DNA of 64,000 bases from Georhizobium profundi (GTDB lineage Bacteria > Pseudomonadota > Alphaproteobacteria > Rhizobiales > Rhizobiaceae): assembly GCF_003952725.1 (NCBI RefSeq), contig NZ_CP032509.1, positions 124,001-188,000 on the forward strand, given 5' to 3'. Positions 18,971 to 27,750 of this stretch are shown here, in pieces (the stretch's first letter is position 1; the number at the start of each line of letters is the position of its first letter). Both the position numbers and the translations under genes were made by a program. A model generated the notes under the pieces. It was not told the DNA's origin. It saw only the letters and a program-made list of their open reading frames with translations, and made no database searches.

Positions 18971-19308
18971 TGACCTACGCGCAATTGCGCACCGCGCTCG
19001 CTCGGATGGAGGAGAGCCTGGCTGAGACCCGGCACAACCTCGCCCTTGTCGAGCGCCGGCTTTGCGACGGCGCGGAAGCCGAGACCATCAGGCGGCGCCC
19101 GAAGTCGCGCTGGTATCATCGCCGGATGAGCCGCTGGACCGGAGCCGACGAGGCCGAATACCGGCGCATCCTCGATCGTACGTCCAAAGCCGCGCAGGCC
19201 GAGCTTGAGCGGCTTCGCCGCAAGGTCGAGCGGCAGAACGGCGCGATTTTAGCGCTGCGCTGCAAATACCGCATCAACGACGAACGGCCCCGGCAGTACG
19301 CCTTGTGA
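18967..19308 (+). CDS. Small basic coiled-coil protein, unknown
   Basis: The 113-residue protein starts in a 4-bp ATGA overlap with ardC. It has a first helical region (residues 5-30, LRTALARMEESLAETRHNLA) and a second, longer helix rich in Arg, Lys and Glu near residues 63-95, with a basic arginine cluster between them. No enzyme motif is visible. Tight coupling with ardC suggests a helper role, but I do not recognise the family. Confidence 0.7.
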   Translation: MMTYAQLRTALARMEESLAETRHNLALVERRLCDGAEAETIRRRPKSRWYHRRMSRWTGADEAEYRRILDRTSKAAQAELERLRRKVERQNGAILALRCKYRINDERPRQYAL

Positions 19309-19322
19309 CCGTTCCGGCCGAT

Positions 19323-19350
19323 GGCTGCGCCGGTGTGTGCCGGCGCAGCC
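19323..19350 (+). terminator. Strong hairpin before leader B
   Basis: A perfect 11-bp stem (GGCTGCGCCGG / CCGGCGCAGCC) with a TGTGTG loop lies 14 bp after the preceding stop. There is no T-run, so it may be a processing or attenuation structure as much as a terminator. Confidence 0.5.
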
Positions 19351-19379
19351 GAGAGGAAGAGAGGTGCCGGGGTTTCCGT

Positions 19380-19419
19380 GACGGGTTGGAAGCGGAGAGA
19401 GAGGCTCTCCGCGCCCGTC
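19380..19419 (+). promoter_or_regulatory. Structured 5' leader B, before the parB-like gene
   Basis: Outer stem GACGGG / CCCGTC, inner 8-bp stem GCGGAGAG / CTCTCCGC and loop AGAGG, identical to the loop of leader A. Base changes between A and B keep the inner pairing (CGGGAG/CTCCCG versus GGAGAG/CTCTCC), a covariation-like sign of selected RNA structure. It ends 14 bp before the ATG. Confidence 0.55.
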
Positions 19420-19433
19420 GTGGAGAAACCACG

Positions 19434-21587
19434 ATGGCAAGAGCTGCCAGGAAGAAGTCCGCCGCCGTCCCAATGATCGTGTTCTCGCGGGCGCGCGATA
19501 TTCCGTTCAACCGGATCAGGCTGTCGGACAGCAATGTCCGCGAGGTCGACGTCGAGGCCGGCCTGGACGAACTCACCTTCGACATCGACCGCCGCGAGGA
19601 CCTCGTGCAGGGTCTCAATGTCCGTGCCATCCTCGACGCGGACGGCAACGAGACCGGCGATTTCGAGACGCCGGCGGGCGGGCGCCGCTACAGGTCGATC
19701 GCCCGGCTCGTGAAGGCGGGGCGTTTCCCCGAGGACGGGCTCGTTCCCTGCATCGTCAAGAAGGCCGACGCCAAGACCTCGGCCGTGGACGACTCGCTCG
19801 CAGAGAACGTGCTGCGGCTGGCGCTGCATCCCCTCGATCAGTTCCGCGCCTTCAAGCGCATGGTCGACGGCGGCATGTCCGAGGCGGAGGTCGCCACCGC
19901 CTACTTCACCACCGAGCGCTATGTCGCGCAGCGCCTCGCGCTCGCCAAGGTCTCGCCGAAGCTGCTGGAGGTCTATGCCGAGAACGGCATGACGCTGGCG
20001 CTGCTGGAGACCTTCACCGCGAATCCCGATCATGCCCGTCAGGAGCAGGTCTGGGATGCCGTGAGGCAGTCGCACTACCGCGAACCCTGGCACGTCCGCC
20101 AGATGCTCACCGAGACCAGCGTTCCCGCGTCCGACAAGCGCGCCATGTTCATCGGCCTCGACGCCTATGTCGCGGCCGGCGGCCCGGTGCTGCCCCGCTA
20201 CCTGTTCGACGAGGAGGATGGCGGCTGGCTCGACGACGTGCCTCTGCTCGACAGGCTGGTTGCGGACAAGCTCAGGACCGTCGCCGACGAGGTGGCCTCC
20301 GAGGGCTGGAAGTGGATCGCCGTCAGCCTCGACCTCCCGCTCGGCCACGAGCGGGGCCTTCGCGTGCTCGCCGGCACCTTGCCCGAACTCACGCGGAAGG
20401 AGCGCAAGCAGCGCGAGGCGCTGCGCGACGAGTACGACGCCCTGATGGCCGAGCATGACGGCTGCGACGAGCTGCCCGACGAGATCCACCAGCGGCTCAG
20501 CGAGATCGAGGCGGCGCTTGACGCCTTCGAGAACCGCCCGGCCATCTATGACCCGGCCGAGATCGCCGGCGCCGGCGCCTTCATCTCGGTCGATTCCGAT
20601 GGCGATCTTGTCGTCGAACGCGGCTATGTCCGGCCCGAGGACGAGCCGGCCGCGGCCGTCGACGGCGAAGCGCCGGAGGCCGTAGGCGCCGACGGCGACG
20701 GCACGGAGGAGCCGCGAGTCATGCGGACCGTCATCACCATCGGCGGCGAGCCTGCCGAGCCGGAGGAGGACGAGGAAGACGTCATCCGTCCCCTGTCGGA
20801 AAGGCTGGTGGCCGAGCTGACGGCGCATCGCACGCTCGCCCTGCGCGACGCCGTGGGCGCCAACCCGCAGGTCGCGCTCACGGCGCTGCTGCACAAGCTG
20901 GTGCGCGACACGTTCGGGCGCTCCACCACCGGCGCCGCGGTCGGGGCTTCCGTCCGCGAGGTCTATTTCCGCGAGCAGGGTCCGGACCTCAAGGACAGCC
21001 CCTATGCGCAGTCGGTCAAGGAGCGGCACGACGGCTGGAAGGCGGACCTTCCGTCCGACGACGACGCGCTCTGGGACTGGCTCGCCGCGCTCGACGAGGC
21101 CAGCCGCCTGGCGCTGCTCGCCCATTGCGTGAGCTACGGCGTCAACGCGCTCTACGAGCGGCCGAACCCGATCAGCGCCAGCGGCATCTCGCAGCACGGT
21201 CTCGACCTTCGCATGGCCGAGGCCGACCGGCTCGCCCGCACCACCGGCCTCGACATGATCGAGGCGGGCTTCCGGCCCACGGTCGAAAACTATCTCGGCC
21301 GCGTTCCGAAGACCCGCATCCTCGAAGCCGTCCGCGAGGGCGCCGGCGATCGCGCGGCCGACCTGATCGCCCATCTGAAGAAGGGCGACATGGCCGAGGA
21401 AGCCGAACGGCTGCTCGCTGAAACCGGCTGGCTGCCCGAGCCGCTGCGGCCGCTCGACGCCGAGCCGGAGCTTGAGGCGGGCACGGAGGGCGATGGCGAG
21501 GCGCTTCCCGCCTTCCTCGCCGGTGATGAGGAGGAGGCGGTCGGCAGCGTTGAGGGCGATCCCGAGCATCTGGTCGCCGCCGAATAG
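19434..21587 (+). CDS. Large ParB/RepB/Spo0J-type nuclease-domain protein
   Basis: The 717-residue protein opens with a ParB N-terminal domain (SDSNVRE near residue 22, ETPAGGRRYRSI near 80, DDSLAENVLR near 118), followed by a helix-turn-helix region (SEAEVATAYFTTERYVAQRLALAKVSP). The rest is a long acidic C-terminal part typical of ICE- and plasmid-borne ParB-like proteins. No parA is adjacent, so a role other than classical partitioning (DNA binding or nuclease action in the recipient) is possible. It is preceded by leader B and starts at MARAARKK, at an ATG in an ACGATGG context like that of ardC. Confidence 0.85.
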   Translation: MARAARKKSAAVPMIVFSRARDIPFNRIRLSDSNVREVDVEAGLDELTFDIDRREDLVQGLNVRAILDADGNETGDFETPAGGRRYRSIARLVKAGRFPEDGLVPCIVKKADAKTSAVDDSLAENVLRLALHPLDQFRAFKRMVDGGMSEAEVATAYFTTERYVAQRLALAKVSPKLLEVYAENGMTLALLETFTANPDHARQEQVWDAVRQSHYREPWHVRQMLTETSVPASDKRAMFIGLDAYVAAGGPVLPRYLFDEEDGGWLDDVPLLDRLVADKLRTVADEVASEGWKWIAVSLDLPLGHERGLRVLAGTLPELTRKERKQREALRDEYDALMAEHDGCDELPDEIHQRLSEIEAALDAFENRPAIYDPAEIAGAGAFISVDSDGDLVVERGYVRPEDEPAAAVDGEAPEAVGADGDGTEEPRVMRTVITIGGEPAEPEEDEEDVIRPLSERLVAELTAHRTLALRDAVGANPQVALTALLHKLVRDTFGRSTTGAAVGASVREVYFREQGPDLKDSPYAQSVKERHDGWKADLPSDDDALWDWLAALDEASRLALLAHCVSYGVNALYERPNPISASGISQHGLDLRMAEADRLARTTGLDMIEAGFRPTVENYLGRVPKTRILEAVREGAGDRAADLIAHLKKGDMAEEAERLLAETGWLPEPLRPLDAEPELEAGTEGDGEALPAFLAGDEEEAVGSVEGDPEHLVAAE

Positions 21588-21629
21588 TCGCGGAGCGGCT
21601 CCGGCCGCTCCCTTCCATCCCTTCACTCT

Positions 21630-21652
21630 CGGCCCGGCCATGCGCCGGGCCG
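21630..21652 (+). terminator. Hairpin of intergenic module 1
   Basis: A 9-bp stem (CGGCCCGGC / GCCGGGCCG) lies after the parB-like gene and is followed by TTATCGTTTCAGGAG, which supplies the ribosome binding site of the next gene. The same hairpin-plus-CGTTTCAGGAG module recurs near 22,160. It may end or attenuate transcripts. Confidence 0.5.
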
Positions 21653-21673
21653 TTATCGTTTCAGGAGATCGAC

Positions 21674-21934
21674 ATGGCGATTCCCGACCATGCACGCACC
21701 AACTTCAAGACGCTGCTGAGAGCGGCTGGCGATGGCAACCTCGCCCTGATGGAGTGCCAGGACGCCGCGACCGGCAACCTGCGCTACGTCATCTGCGCGG
21801 TCGGCCGCGACGGCGGCGATTACGTCTTCACGCCGTTCGGCCATCTGGCCGATGGCGATCCCTACGACGCCTATCTTCCGCCGGACCCGGACGATCCGTC
21901 CGGCTTCCTGGCGCCCGACGACGGAGGCCGGTGA
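21674..21934 (+). CDS. Small ICE protein, DUF6117-like
   Basis: The 86-residue protein reads MAIPDHARTNFKTLLRAA and contains RYVICAVGRDGGDYVFTPFGHLA, a pattern I associate with DUF6117 proteins of Rhizobiales ICEs; the family name is from memory. It is acidic at the C-terminus and has no signal or membrane segment. A strong AGGAG lies 8 bp upstream. The next gene overlaps its stop. Function unknown. Confidence 0.75.
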   Translation: MAIPDHARTNFKTLLRAAGDGNLALMECQDAATGNLRYVICAVGRDGGDYVFTPFGHLADGDPYDAYLPPDPDDPSGFLAPDDGGR

Positions 21935-22131
21935 TGCTGCACACGCTCTATCCCAATCTCGGCGTCACCCCGCTCGATACGGACCGGGCCGTGCTCCGGG
22001 CGGCGGTAAGATTTCTGTCGCCGGAAGTCCGCGCCGATCCGTGCCGGCGGCTGCTCCGCAGGATCTTCTACTGCGCGATGCTTCGCCGCCACGCGGAGAT
22101 CCAGCGTGGCTTCATGCGAACCCGCCACTGA
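21934..22131 (+). CDS. Small basic protein, unknown
   Basis: The 65-residue product begins at an ATG overlapping the previous stop (TGATG), indicating translational coupling. It has a hydrophobic, arginine-rich C-terminal half (RRLLRRIFYCAMLRRH). No family recognised. The coupling and the hairpin module right after it make it a plausible gene. Confidence 0.55.
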   Translation: MLHTLYPNLGVTPLDTDRAVLRAAVRFLSPEVRADPCRRLLRRIFYCAMLRRHAEIQRGFMRTRH

Positions 22132-22159
22132 CGTCGTTCCCTCCCTTTCTCCCAACCTC

Positions 22160-22185
22160 GCCCGGCCTCTTGCCGGGCATTTTTC
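22160..22185 (+). terminator. Terminator of intergenic module 2
   Basis: A 7-bp GC stem (GCCCGGC / GCCGGGC) followed by ATTTTTC is a good intrinsic terminator. It is followed by CGTTTCAGGAG, repeating module 1 near 21,630. Confidence 0.7.
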
Positions 22186-22201
22186 GTTTCAGGAGGCTTC
22201 C

Positions 22202-22615
22202 ATGCCCACCTTCACCATCGAGACCGCGCATGACGTGCCGGTCTACCGTCTTCGCAGCTACGAGGCCGATACCGTCGACAAGGCATGCCGGCTGGCGGTG
22301 GACGACGGCGATTGGTCGATCCGCAAGATTTCTCACGACACCCCCGGCGAAACCTTCGTCAGCGGCATCTGGGAAGGAACCGGCGCTCCCCACTCGGCCC
22401 GCAGCCTTCCGGTTCCCTCGCAATATGGCGACACCATGCGCCGGAAGGCCCGGCATTTCGAGGTGCTGCTCGGCCTTCTCAAGATGTTCGCCGCCGCCGA
22501 TCCGGCAGCGCCTGAACTCGCGCTCTGGCGGCAACGTGCGGTGTCCGCAATCGCCAAGGCCGAAGCGATGATGGCCGCCGCCCGCGATCCCAAGGGGAGC
22601 GACCGCCATGCCTGA
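22202..22615 (+). CDS. Conserved ICE hypothetical protein
   Basis: The 137-residue protein begins MPTFTIETAHDVPVYR behind an AGGAGG ribosome binding site. It looks globular and mixed alpha/beta, with a helical, alanine-rich C-terminus. The stop overlaps the start of the next gene by 8 bp. I do not recognise a functional domain. Confidence 0.7.
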   Translation: MPTFTIETAHDVPVYRLRSYEADTVDKACRLAVDDGDWSIRKISHDTPGETFVSGIWEGTGAPHSARSLPVPSQYGDTMRRKARHFEVLLGLLKMFAAADPAAPELALWRQRAVSAIAKAEAMMAAARDPKGSDRHA

Positions 22616-23252
22616 GATCGTCGAAACCACCGTCTACCGCCTCGGTGAGCTGTCCGCGGACGCGAAGGACAGGGCGCGTGCATGGTATCGCGAAGGCGCG
22701 TTCGACCATGACTTGCACGAGTTCATCTTCGATGATTTCGAGCGTGTCTGCGAGATTCTCGGCGTGCGGCTCCGGACCCGCACCGTTCCGCTCTATGGCG
22801 GCGGCACCCGTCAGAAGCCGTGCATCTACTTCTCCGGCTTCTGGAGCCAGGGCGACGGTGCTTGTTTCGAGGGAAGCTACAGCCACGCCAGGGGCGCACC
22901 GCGAAAAATCCGCGACCATGCTCCCAAGGATGGCGAGCTTCACCGGATCGCCGACGCGCTCCAGGCGATCCAGCGCCGCAACTTCTACCAGCTCCATGCC
23001 GGCGTCAGCCATCGCGGCCGCTACTGCCACGAATACTGCATGGTCATATCGGTGGAACGCGACAGTCCTATCTATCAGGACATGACCGCCGACGCCGAGG
23101 ACGCCGTGACGGAGGCGCTGCGCGATCTCGCACGCTGGTTCTACCGCCAGCTTGAGCGTGAATACGAGTTTCTGTTGTCGGACGAGGTGGTCGACGAGGC
23201 CATTGCCGCGAACGAATACACCTTCACCTCATCTGGCCGCCGCTTCGGCTGA
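22608..23252 (+). CDS. Conserved ICE hypothetical, sometimes labelled antitoxin
   Basis: The 214-residue protein begins with VYRLGELSADAKDRARAWYREG, a helix seen in several phage and plasmid proteins, followed by a cysteine/aromatic-rich core. Homologues in Rhizobiales ICEs carry the label 'antitoxin of toxin-antitoxin stability system' in my memory, but no toxin partner is visible and I see no antitoxin DNA-binding fold, so I leave the function open. It overlaps the upstream gene. Confidence 0.65.
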   Translation: MPEIVETTVYRLGELSADAKDRARAWYREGAFDHDLHEFIFDDFERVCEILGVRLRTRTVPLYGGGTRQKPCIYFSGFWSQGDGACFEGSYSHARGAPRKIRDHAPKDGELHRIADALQAIQRRNFYQLHAGVSHRGRYCHEYCMVISVERDSPIYQDMTADAEDAVTEALRDLARWFYRQLEREYEFLLSDEVVDEAIAANEYTFTSSGRRFG

Positions 23253-23316
23253 TCCGCTTCCGGCAGATCGCGCGGGCGCTTGCCGGTCCCGGTGGTCCGA
23301 GAGCGAGAGGAAGGCC

Positions 23317-23368
23317 GGGACGGGTTCGAGCCGGTGCGGTCGAGAGAGAGCGCCGGTCGGCTCGTCCC
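23317..23368 (+). promoter_or_regulatory. Structured 5' leader C, before the methylase/helicase gene
   Basis: A long hairpin with stems GGGAC/GTCCC, GAGCC/GGCTC and GGTGC/GCGCC and a GAGAGAGA loop lies 27 bp before the start codon. It shares the GAGAGGAAGGCCGGG upstream segment and purine-rich loop with leaders A and B but is more diverged. Confidence 0.45.
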
Positions 23369-23394
23369 GTTCCCGCTCTCCTTGAGGCTCCCAT

Positions 23395-26300
23395 ATGAAC
23401 ATGATGCCCGCTACCGTGGCCGCCAACGCTGCCGCGCCGATCCCGCTCGCCTCCGAGCCCGGCACCGCCGCCGCCATCCTCGCGGCCGCGCAGCTCCTTC
23501 TCCCCCATCTCGAACGCGGCCAGCGCATCGACGCTCCGGCGCTGCGCCACGCGATGGAAACCGCCTTCGGCGGCTCCGACGCGGCGGGCGCATGGAACTG
23601 GAAGACCGCCTACGAAGCCTGCGAGGCGGCCACGGTGCTGTTCCTGCGCAAGTTCGGCAAGGCGCTGCTCCGCAAGAGCGGCTCTCCCGCTGCGAGCCTG
23701 CCGCTGCTGGAACGCATCGCGGCGCTGATGCTGACCCACACGCGCCGCTCCGAGGAGGTGCAATCCTTCCAGCAGTTCTCGACCCCGATCCCGCTCGGCC
23801 TGGTCGCGGCCACCGCCGCCGCGATCACGCCGGCCGACCGCGTGCTGGAGCCCTCGGCCGGCACCGGCCTGCTCGCCATCCTGGCCGAGATCGCCGGGGG
23901 CACGCTCGTCCTCAACGAGCTGGCCGAGACCCGCGCCTCGCTCCTCTCCTCCCTCTTTCCGGCCCTGTCCGTCACGCGCTTCGATGCGGCCCAGATCGAC
24001 GACCACCTCGACCTGGCCGTGACGCCGACCGTGGTGCTGATGAACCCGCCATTCTCGGTCATGGCGCATGTCGAGACCCGCATGGCGGACGCGGCATTCC
24101 GCCATGTCGCCTCTGCGCTGGCGCGCCTCGCTCCCGGCGGCCGCCTTGTCACCATCACCGGCGCCAACTTCGCACCCGACGCACCCGAATGGGCTTCCGC
24201 CTACGCCCGTCTGCAGGAACGCGGCCGTGTCGTATTCACGGCCGCCATCGACGGCGCCGTCTATGCCAAGCACGGCACGACGTTCCCGACGCGGCTGACC
24301 GTCATCGACAAGCAGCCGGCCGACGATCCCACAGTCTTTCCCGCGTCGCTCGGCATCGCGCCCGACGCGGATGCGCTGATGGGCTGGGTTGCCGAGCATG
24401 TGCCGGCCCGCCTGCCGGTCGATCCCGCCGTCGCGGTTCCGGTCGCCGCCACGCCCGCGCCCCGCACCGTGCGCGGCTATCTCGCCCGCTCCGCAAAGGC
24501 CGCGCCGAGGAAGCCCCTAGCCGAGCCGGAAGGCGTTGACCTCAGCTACGAGATCATCGACCGCCAGGATGCCGGGAGCGCCGGCATCACCGATTCCATC
24601 TATGAGGAATACGCGCTCCAGTCGATCCGCATCCCCGGCGCGCAGCCTCATCCGACCAAGCTGGTGCAGTCGGCGGCGATGGCGTCCGTCGCGCCGCCGA
24701 AGCCGAGCTACCGGCCGCGCCTGCCGGCCAACATCCGCGACCTCCTGTCGGATGCCCAGCTCGAAACCCTGATCTATGCCGGCGAGGCCCATTCCGATTA
24801 TCTCGCCGGCGCGTGGACGGTCGATGAGACCTTCGACGTCGTGACGGCCGCTGCCGACGACGCGAGTGGTTCCGTCCGCTTCCGGCGCGGCTTCATGATC
24901 GGTGACGGCACCGGCGTCGGCAAGGGCCGCGAATCCGCGAGCATCATCCTCGACAACTGGATGAGAGGCCGCCGCAAGGCGCTGTGGATCTCGAAGTCGG
25001 ACAAGCTGCTCGAAGACGCGCAACGGGATTGGTCGGCGCTCGGCATGGAGCGCCTGCTGATTACGCCGCAGTCGCGCTTCCCGCAGGGCAAGCCGATCAC
25101 GCTGCCGGAAGGCATCCTGTTCACCACCTACGCCACGCTCAGGACCGACGAGCGCGGCGAGAAGGCGTCGCGCGTCCAGCAGATCGTGGACTGGCTCGGC
25201 GCCGACTGGGATGGCGTCGTCATCTTCGACGAATGCCACGCGCTTCAGAACGCCGTCGGCGGCAAGGGCGAGCGGGGCGATGCCGCTCCGTCGCAGCAGG
25301 GCCGCGCCGGGCTTCGTCTCCAGCATGCGCTTCCCGACGCCCGCGTCGTCTATGTCTCGGCGACCGGCGCCACCACGGTTCACAATTTGGCCTATGCGCA
25401 GAGGTTGGGCTTGTGGGGCGGCGAGGACTTCCCGTTCTCGACGCGGGCCGAGTTCGTCGAGGCGATTGAGGCCGGCGGTGTTGCGGCGATGGAGGTGCTG
25501 GCCCGCGACCTGCGCGCGCTCGGCCTCTACACCGCGCGCTCGCTCTCCTTCGACGGCGTGGAATACGAGCTGGTCGAGCACGAGCTAACGCCCGAGCAGA
25601 CCCGCATCTACGACGCCTATGCCGGGGCGTTCGCCATCATCCACAACAACCTCGACGCCGCCATGCAGGCCGCCAACATCATCGGCGGAGGCGAAGGCGG
25701 CTCCGGCACGCTGAACAAGCAGGCAAAGTCCGCCGCGCGCTCCGCATTCGAGTCGGCCAAGCAGCGCTTCTTCGGCCATCTGCTCACCAGCATGAAGACG
25801 CCCACCCTGATCCGCTCGATCGAGCGCGATCTGGAGGCGGGCCATGCCTCCGTGGTGCAGATCGTCTCGACCGGCGAGGCGCTGATGGAGCGCAGGCTGG
25901 CGGAGCTTCCCACGGAGGAATGGAACGACGTCCGCGTTGACATAACGCCTCGCGAGTATGTCCTGGACTACCTTCGCCATTCTTTCCCGGTGCAGCTCTA
26001 CGAGCCCTTCACCGACTCGGAGGGCAGGCTGTCGTCGCGGCCCGTCACGCGCGACGGCCAGCCGGTCGAGAGCCGCGAGGCCGTCGCCCGCCGGGATACG
26101 CTGATCGCGAAGCTGGCGAGCCTGCCGCCCGTTCCCGGCGCGCTCGACCAGATCGTCCAGCGCTTCGGCACCGACATCGTGGCCGAAGTCACCGGCCGGT
26201 CGCGCCGCATCGTCCGCAGGACGAGCAATGGCGGCCACGATCGGCTCGTCGTCGAGACCCGCGCCGGCTCGGCCAATCTCGCGGAGACCGCCGCCTTCAT

Positions 26301-27750
26301 GGACGACCAGAGGCGGGTTCTGGTCTTCTCGGACGCGGGCGGAACGGGCCGCAGCTACCACGCCGAACTGTCGGCGCGGAACACACGGCTGCGCGTCCAC
26401 TATCTCCTCGAACCCGGCTGGAAGGCCGACGCCGCCATCCAGGGGCTCGGCCGCACGCACCGGACCAATCAGGCGCAGCCGCCCCTGTTCCGGCCGATCG
26501 CCACCAACGTCAAGGCCGAGAAGCGGTTTCTCAGCACGATCGCGCGCCGGCTCGACACGCTGGGCGCGATCACGCGCGGCCAGCGGCAGACCGGCGGTCA
26601 GGGCCTGTTCCGCCCGGAGGACAATCTGGAATCGCATTATGCCCGCGACGCGCTGCGCCAGCTCTACATGCTGATCGTGCGCGGCAAGGTCGAGGGCTGC
26701 TCGCTGGGGAAGTTCGAGGCGTCGACCGGCCTAAAGCTGATGGATTCGACCGGCATCAAGGACGAGTTGCCGCCGATCACCACCTTCCTCAACCGGCTGC
26801 TCGCGCTCACCATCGAGATGCAAGGCATCATCTTCACCGCCTTCGAGGGGTTGCTGAACGCGCGGATCGAAGGCGCCATCGCGTCGGGCAGCTACGATGC
26901 CGGCCTGGAGACGCTGAGCGCCGAGAGCTTCGTCGTCACCGGAAGGGAGACGATCTACACGCATCCCGGCACCGGCGCCGAGACCCGGCTTCTCACCATC
27001 TCCGAGCGCAAGCGCAACCGGCCGGTCACGCTCGATGCCGCGCTCGACCATCTCCTTGACCCGCGCGCGAAGCTGCTGGTCAACGAACGCTCCGGCCGCG
27101 CCGCGGTGCGGGTCCATGCGCCGTCCGTGATGACCGACGATGGCGATGTCCAGTATCGCGTCCGGCTGATCCGGCCGATGGAGGCTCACACCATCCCGTT
27201 CGGTGCGATGGTCGGAAGCCATTGGGTCGAGGCGGACCGAGACGCCTTCGCATCGGTCTGGCAGGCAGAGGTGGCGGAGGTGCCGGAGTTCTCGGATTCC
27301 ACCATCCACATCGTCACCGGCCTGCTGCTGCCGATCTGGCGACGCCTGCCCAACGAGTCCTCGCGCGTCTACCGGCTTCAGACCGATGACGGCGAGCGCA
27401 TCATCGGCCGCAGGGTCTCGCCGGCATGGGCGGCGAACGCGGTGACGACCGGATCGGTCTCGCTCTCTGCCGACGAGGCGTTCGCGGCGCTGATGGAGGG
27501 GAGGACCATCATCGACCTCGACGATGGGCTCCAGCTTCGCCGCGTCCGCGTCATGGGCGCCCACCGCATCGAGCTGTCGGGCTTCACCGACACGATGCGC
27601 GAGCGTCTCTCGGCCTACGGCTTGTTCCACGAGATCATCTCGTGGAAACTACGCATGTTCGTTCCCACCGACGCGAGCGGGGTCGCGGTGCTGGCGAGGC
27701 TGCTCGACCGATGGTCGGTCGAGCGCTTCAGCGAACGGGAGGCCGCATAA
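23395..27750 (+). CDS. Methylase plus strawberry-notch helicase fusion protein
   Basis: The 1,451-residue protein has an N-terminal SAM-dependent methyltransferase (SAGTG near residue 160, NPPF at 217-220) and a strawberry-notch (SNO) SF2 helicase: Walker A GDGTGVGKG at 503-511, DECH at 612-615, and GLGRTHRTNQAQ at about 1017 in the C-terminal helicase lobe. Such fusions are core genes of rhizobial ICEs and large plasmids; their work may be modifying or remodelling the element's DNA, but no experimental role is known to me. Leader C precedes it, and the Toprim gene starts in its stop codon (TAATG). Confidence 0.9.
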   Translation: MNMMPATVAANAAAPIPLASEPGTAAAILAAAQLLLPHLERGQRIDAPALRHAMETAFGGSDAAGAWNWKTAYEACEAATVLFLRKFGKALLRKSGSPAASLPLLERIAALMLTHTRRSEEVQSFQQFSTPIPLGLVAATAAAITPADRVLEPSAGTGLLAILAEIAGGTLVLNELAETRASLLSSLFPALSVTRFDAAQIDDHLDLAVTPTVVLMNPPFSVMAHVETRMADAAFRHVASALARLAPGGRLVTITGANFAPDAPEWASAYARLQERGRVVFTAAIDGAVYAKHGTTFPTRLTVIDKQPADDPTVFPASLGIAPDADALMGWVAEHVPARLPVDPAVAVPVAATPAPRTVRGYLARSAKAAPRKPLAEPEGVDLSYEIIDRQDAGSAGITDSIYEEYALQSIRIPGAQPHPTKLVQSAAMASVAPPKPSYRPRLPANIRDLLSDAQLETLIYAGEAHSDYLAGAWTVDETFDVVTAAADDASGSVRFRRGFMIGDGTGVGKGRESASIILDNWMRGRRKALWISKSDKLLEDAQRDWSALGMERLLITPQSRFPQGKPITLPEGILFTTYATLRTDERGEKASRVQQIVDWLGADWDGVVIFDECHALQNAVGGKGERGDAAPSQQGRAGLRLQHALPDARVVYVSATGATTVHNLAYAQRLGLWGGEDFPFSTRAEFVEAIEAGGVAAMEVLARDLRALGLYTARSLSFDGVEYELVEHELTPEQTRIYDAYAGAFAIIHNNLDAAMQAANIIGGGEGGSGTLNKQAKSAARSAFESAKQRFFGHLLTSMKTPTLIRSIERDLEAGHASVVQIVSTGEALMERRLAELPTEEWNDVRVDITPREYVLDYLRHSFPVQLYEPFTDSEGRLSSRPVTRDGQPVESREAVARRDTLIAKLASLPPVPGALDQIVQRFGTDIVAEVTGRSRRIVRRTSNGGHDRLVVETRAGSANLAETAAFMDDQRRVLVFSDAGGTGRSYHAELSARNTRLRVHYLLEPGWKADAAIQGLGRTHRTNQAQPPLFRPIATNVKAEKRFLSTIARRLDTLGAITRGQRQTGGQGLFRPEDNLESHYARDALRQLYMLIVRGKVEGCSLGKFEASTGLKLMDSTGIKDELPPITTFLNRLLALTIEMQGIIFTAFEGLLNARIEGAIASGSYDAGLETLSAESFVVTGRETIYTHPGTGAETRLLTISERKRNRPVTLDAALDHLLDPRAKLLVNERSGRAAVRVHAPSVMTDDGDVQYRVRLIRPMEAHTIPFGAMVGSHWVEADRDAFASVWQAEVAEVPEFSDSTIHIVTGLLLPIWRRLPNESSRVYRLQTDDGERIIGRRVSPAWAANAVTTGSVSLSADEAFAALMEGRTIIDLDDGLQLRRVRVMGAHRIELSGFTDTMRERLSAYGLFHEIISWKLRMFVPTDASGVAVLARLLDRWSVERFSEREAA

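Noticed and set aside
19116..21695. 859-codon minus-strand frame opposite the parB-like gene
   Set aside because: The plus-strand protein has clear ParB domains; the antisense product is repetitive and matches nothing recognisable.
22608..23252. Annotating the 214-residue protein as an antitoxin
   Set aside because: That label is a database habit I recall; no toxin partner, operon signature or antitoxin fold is visible.
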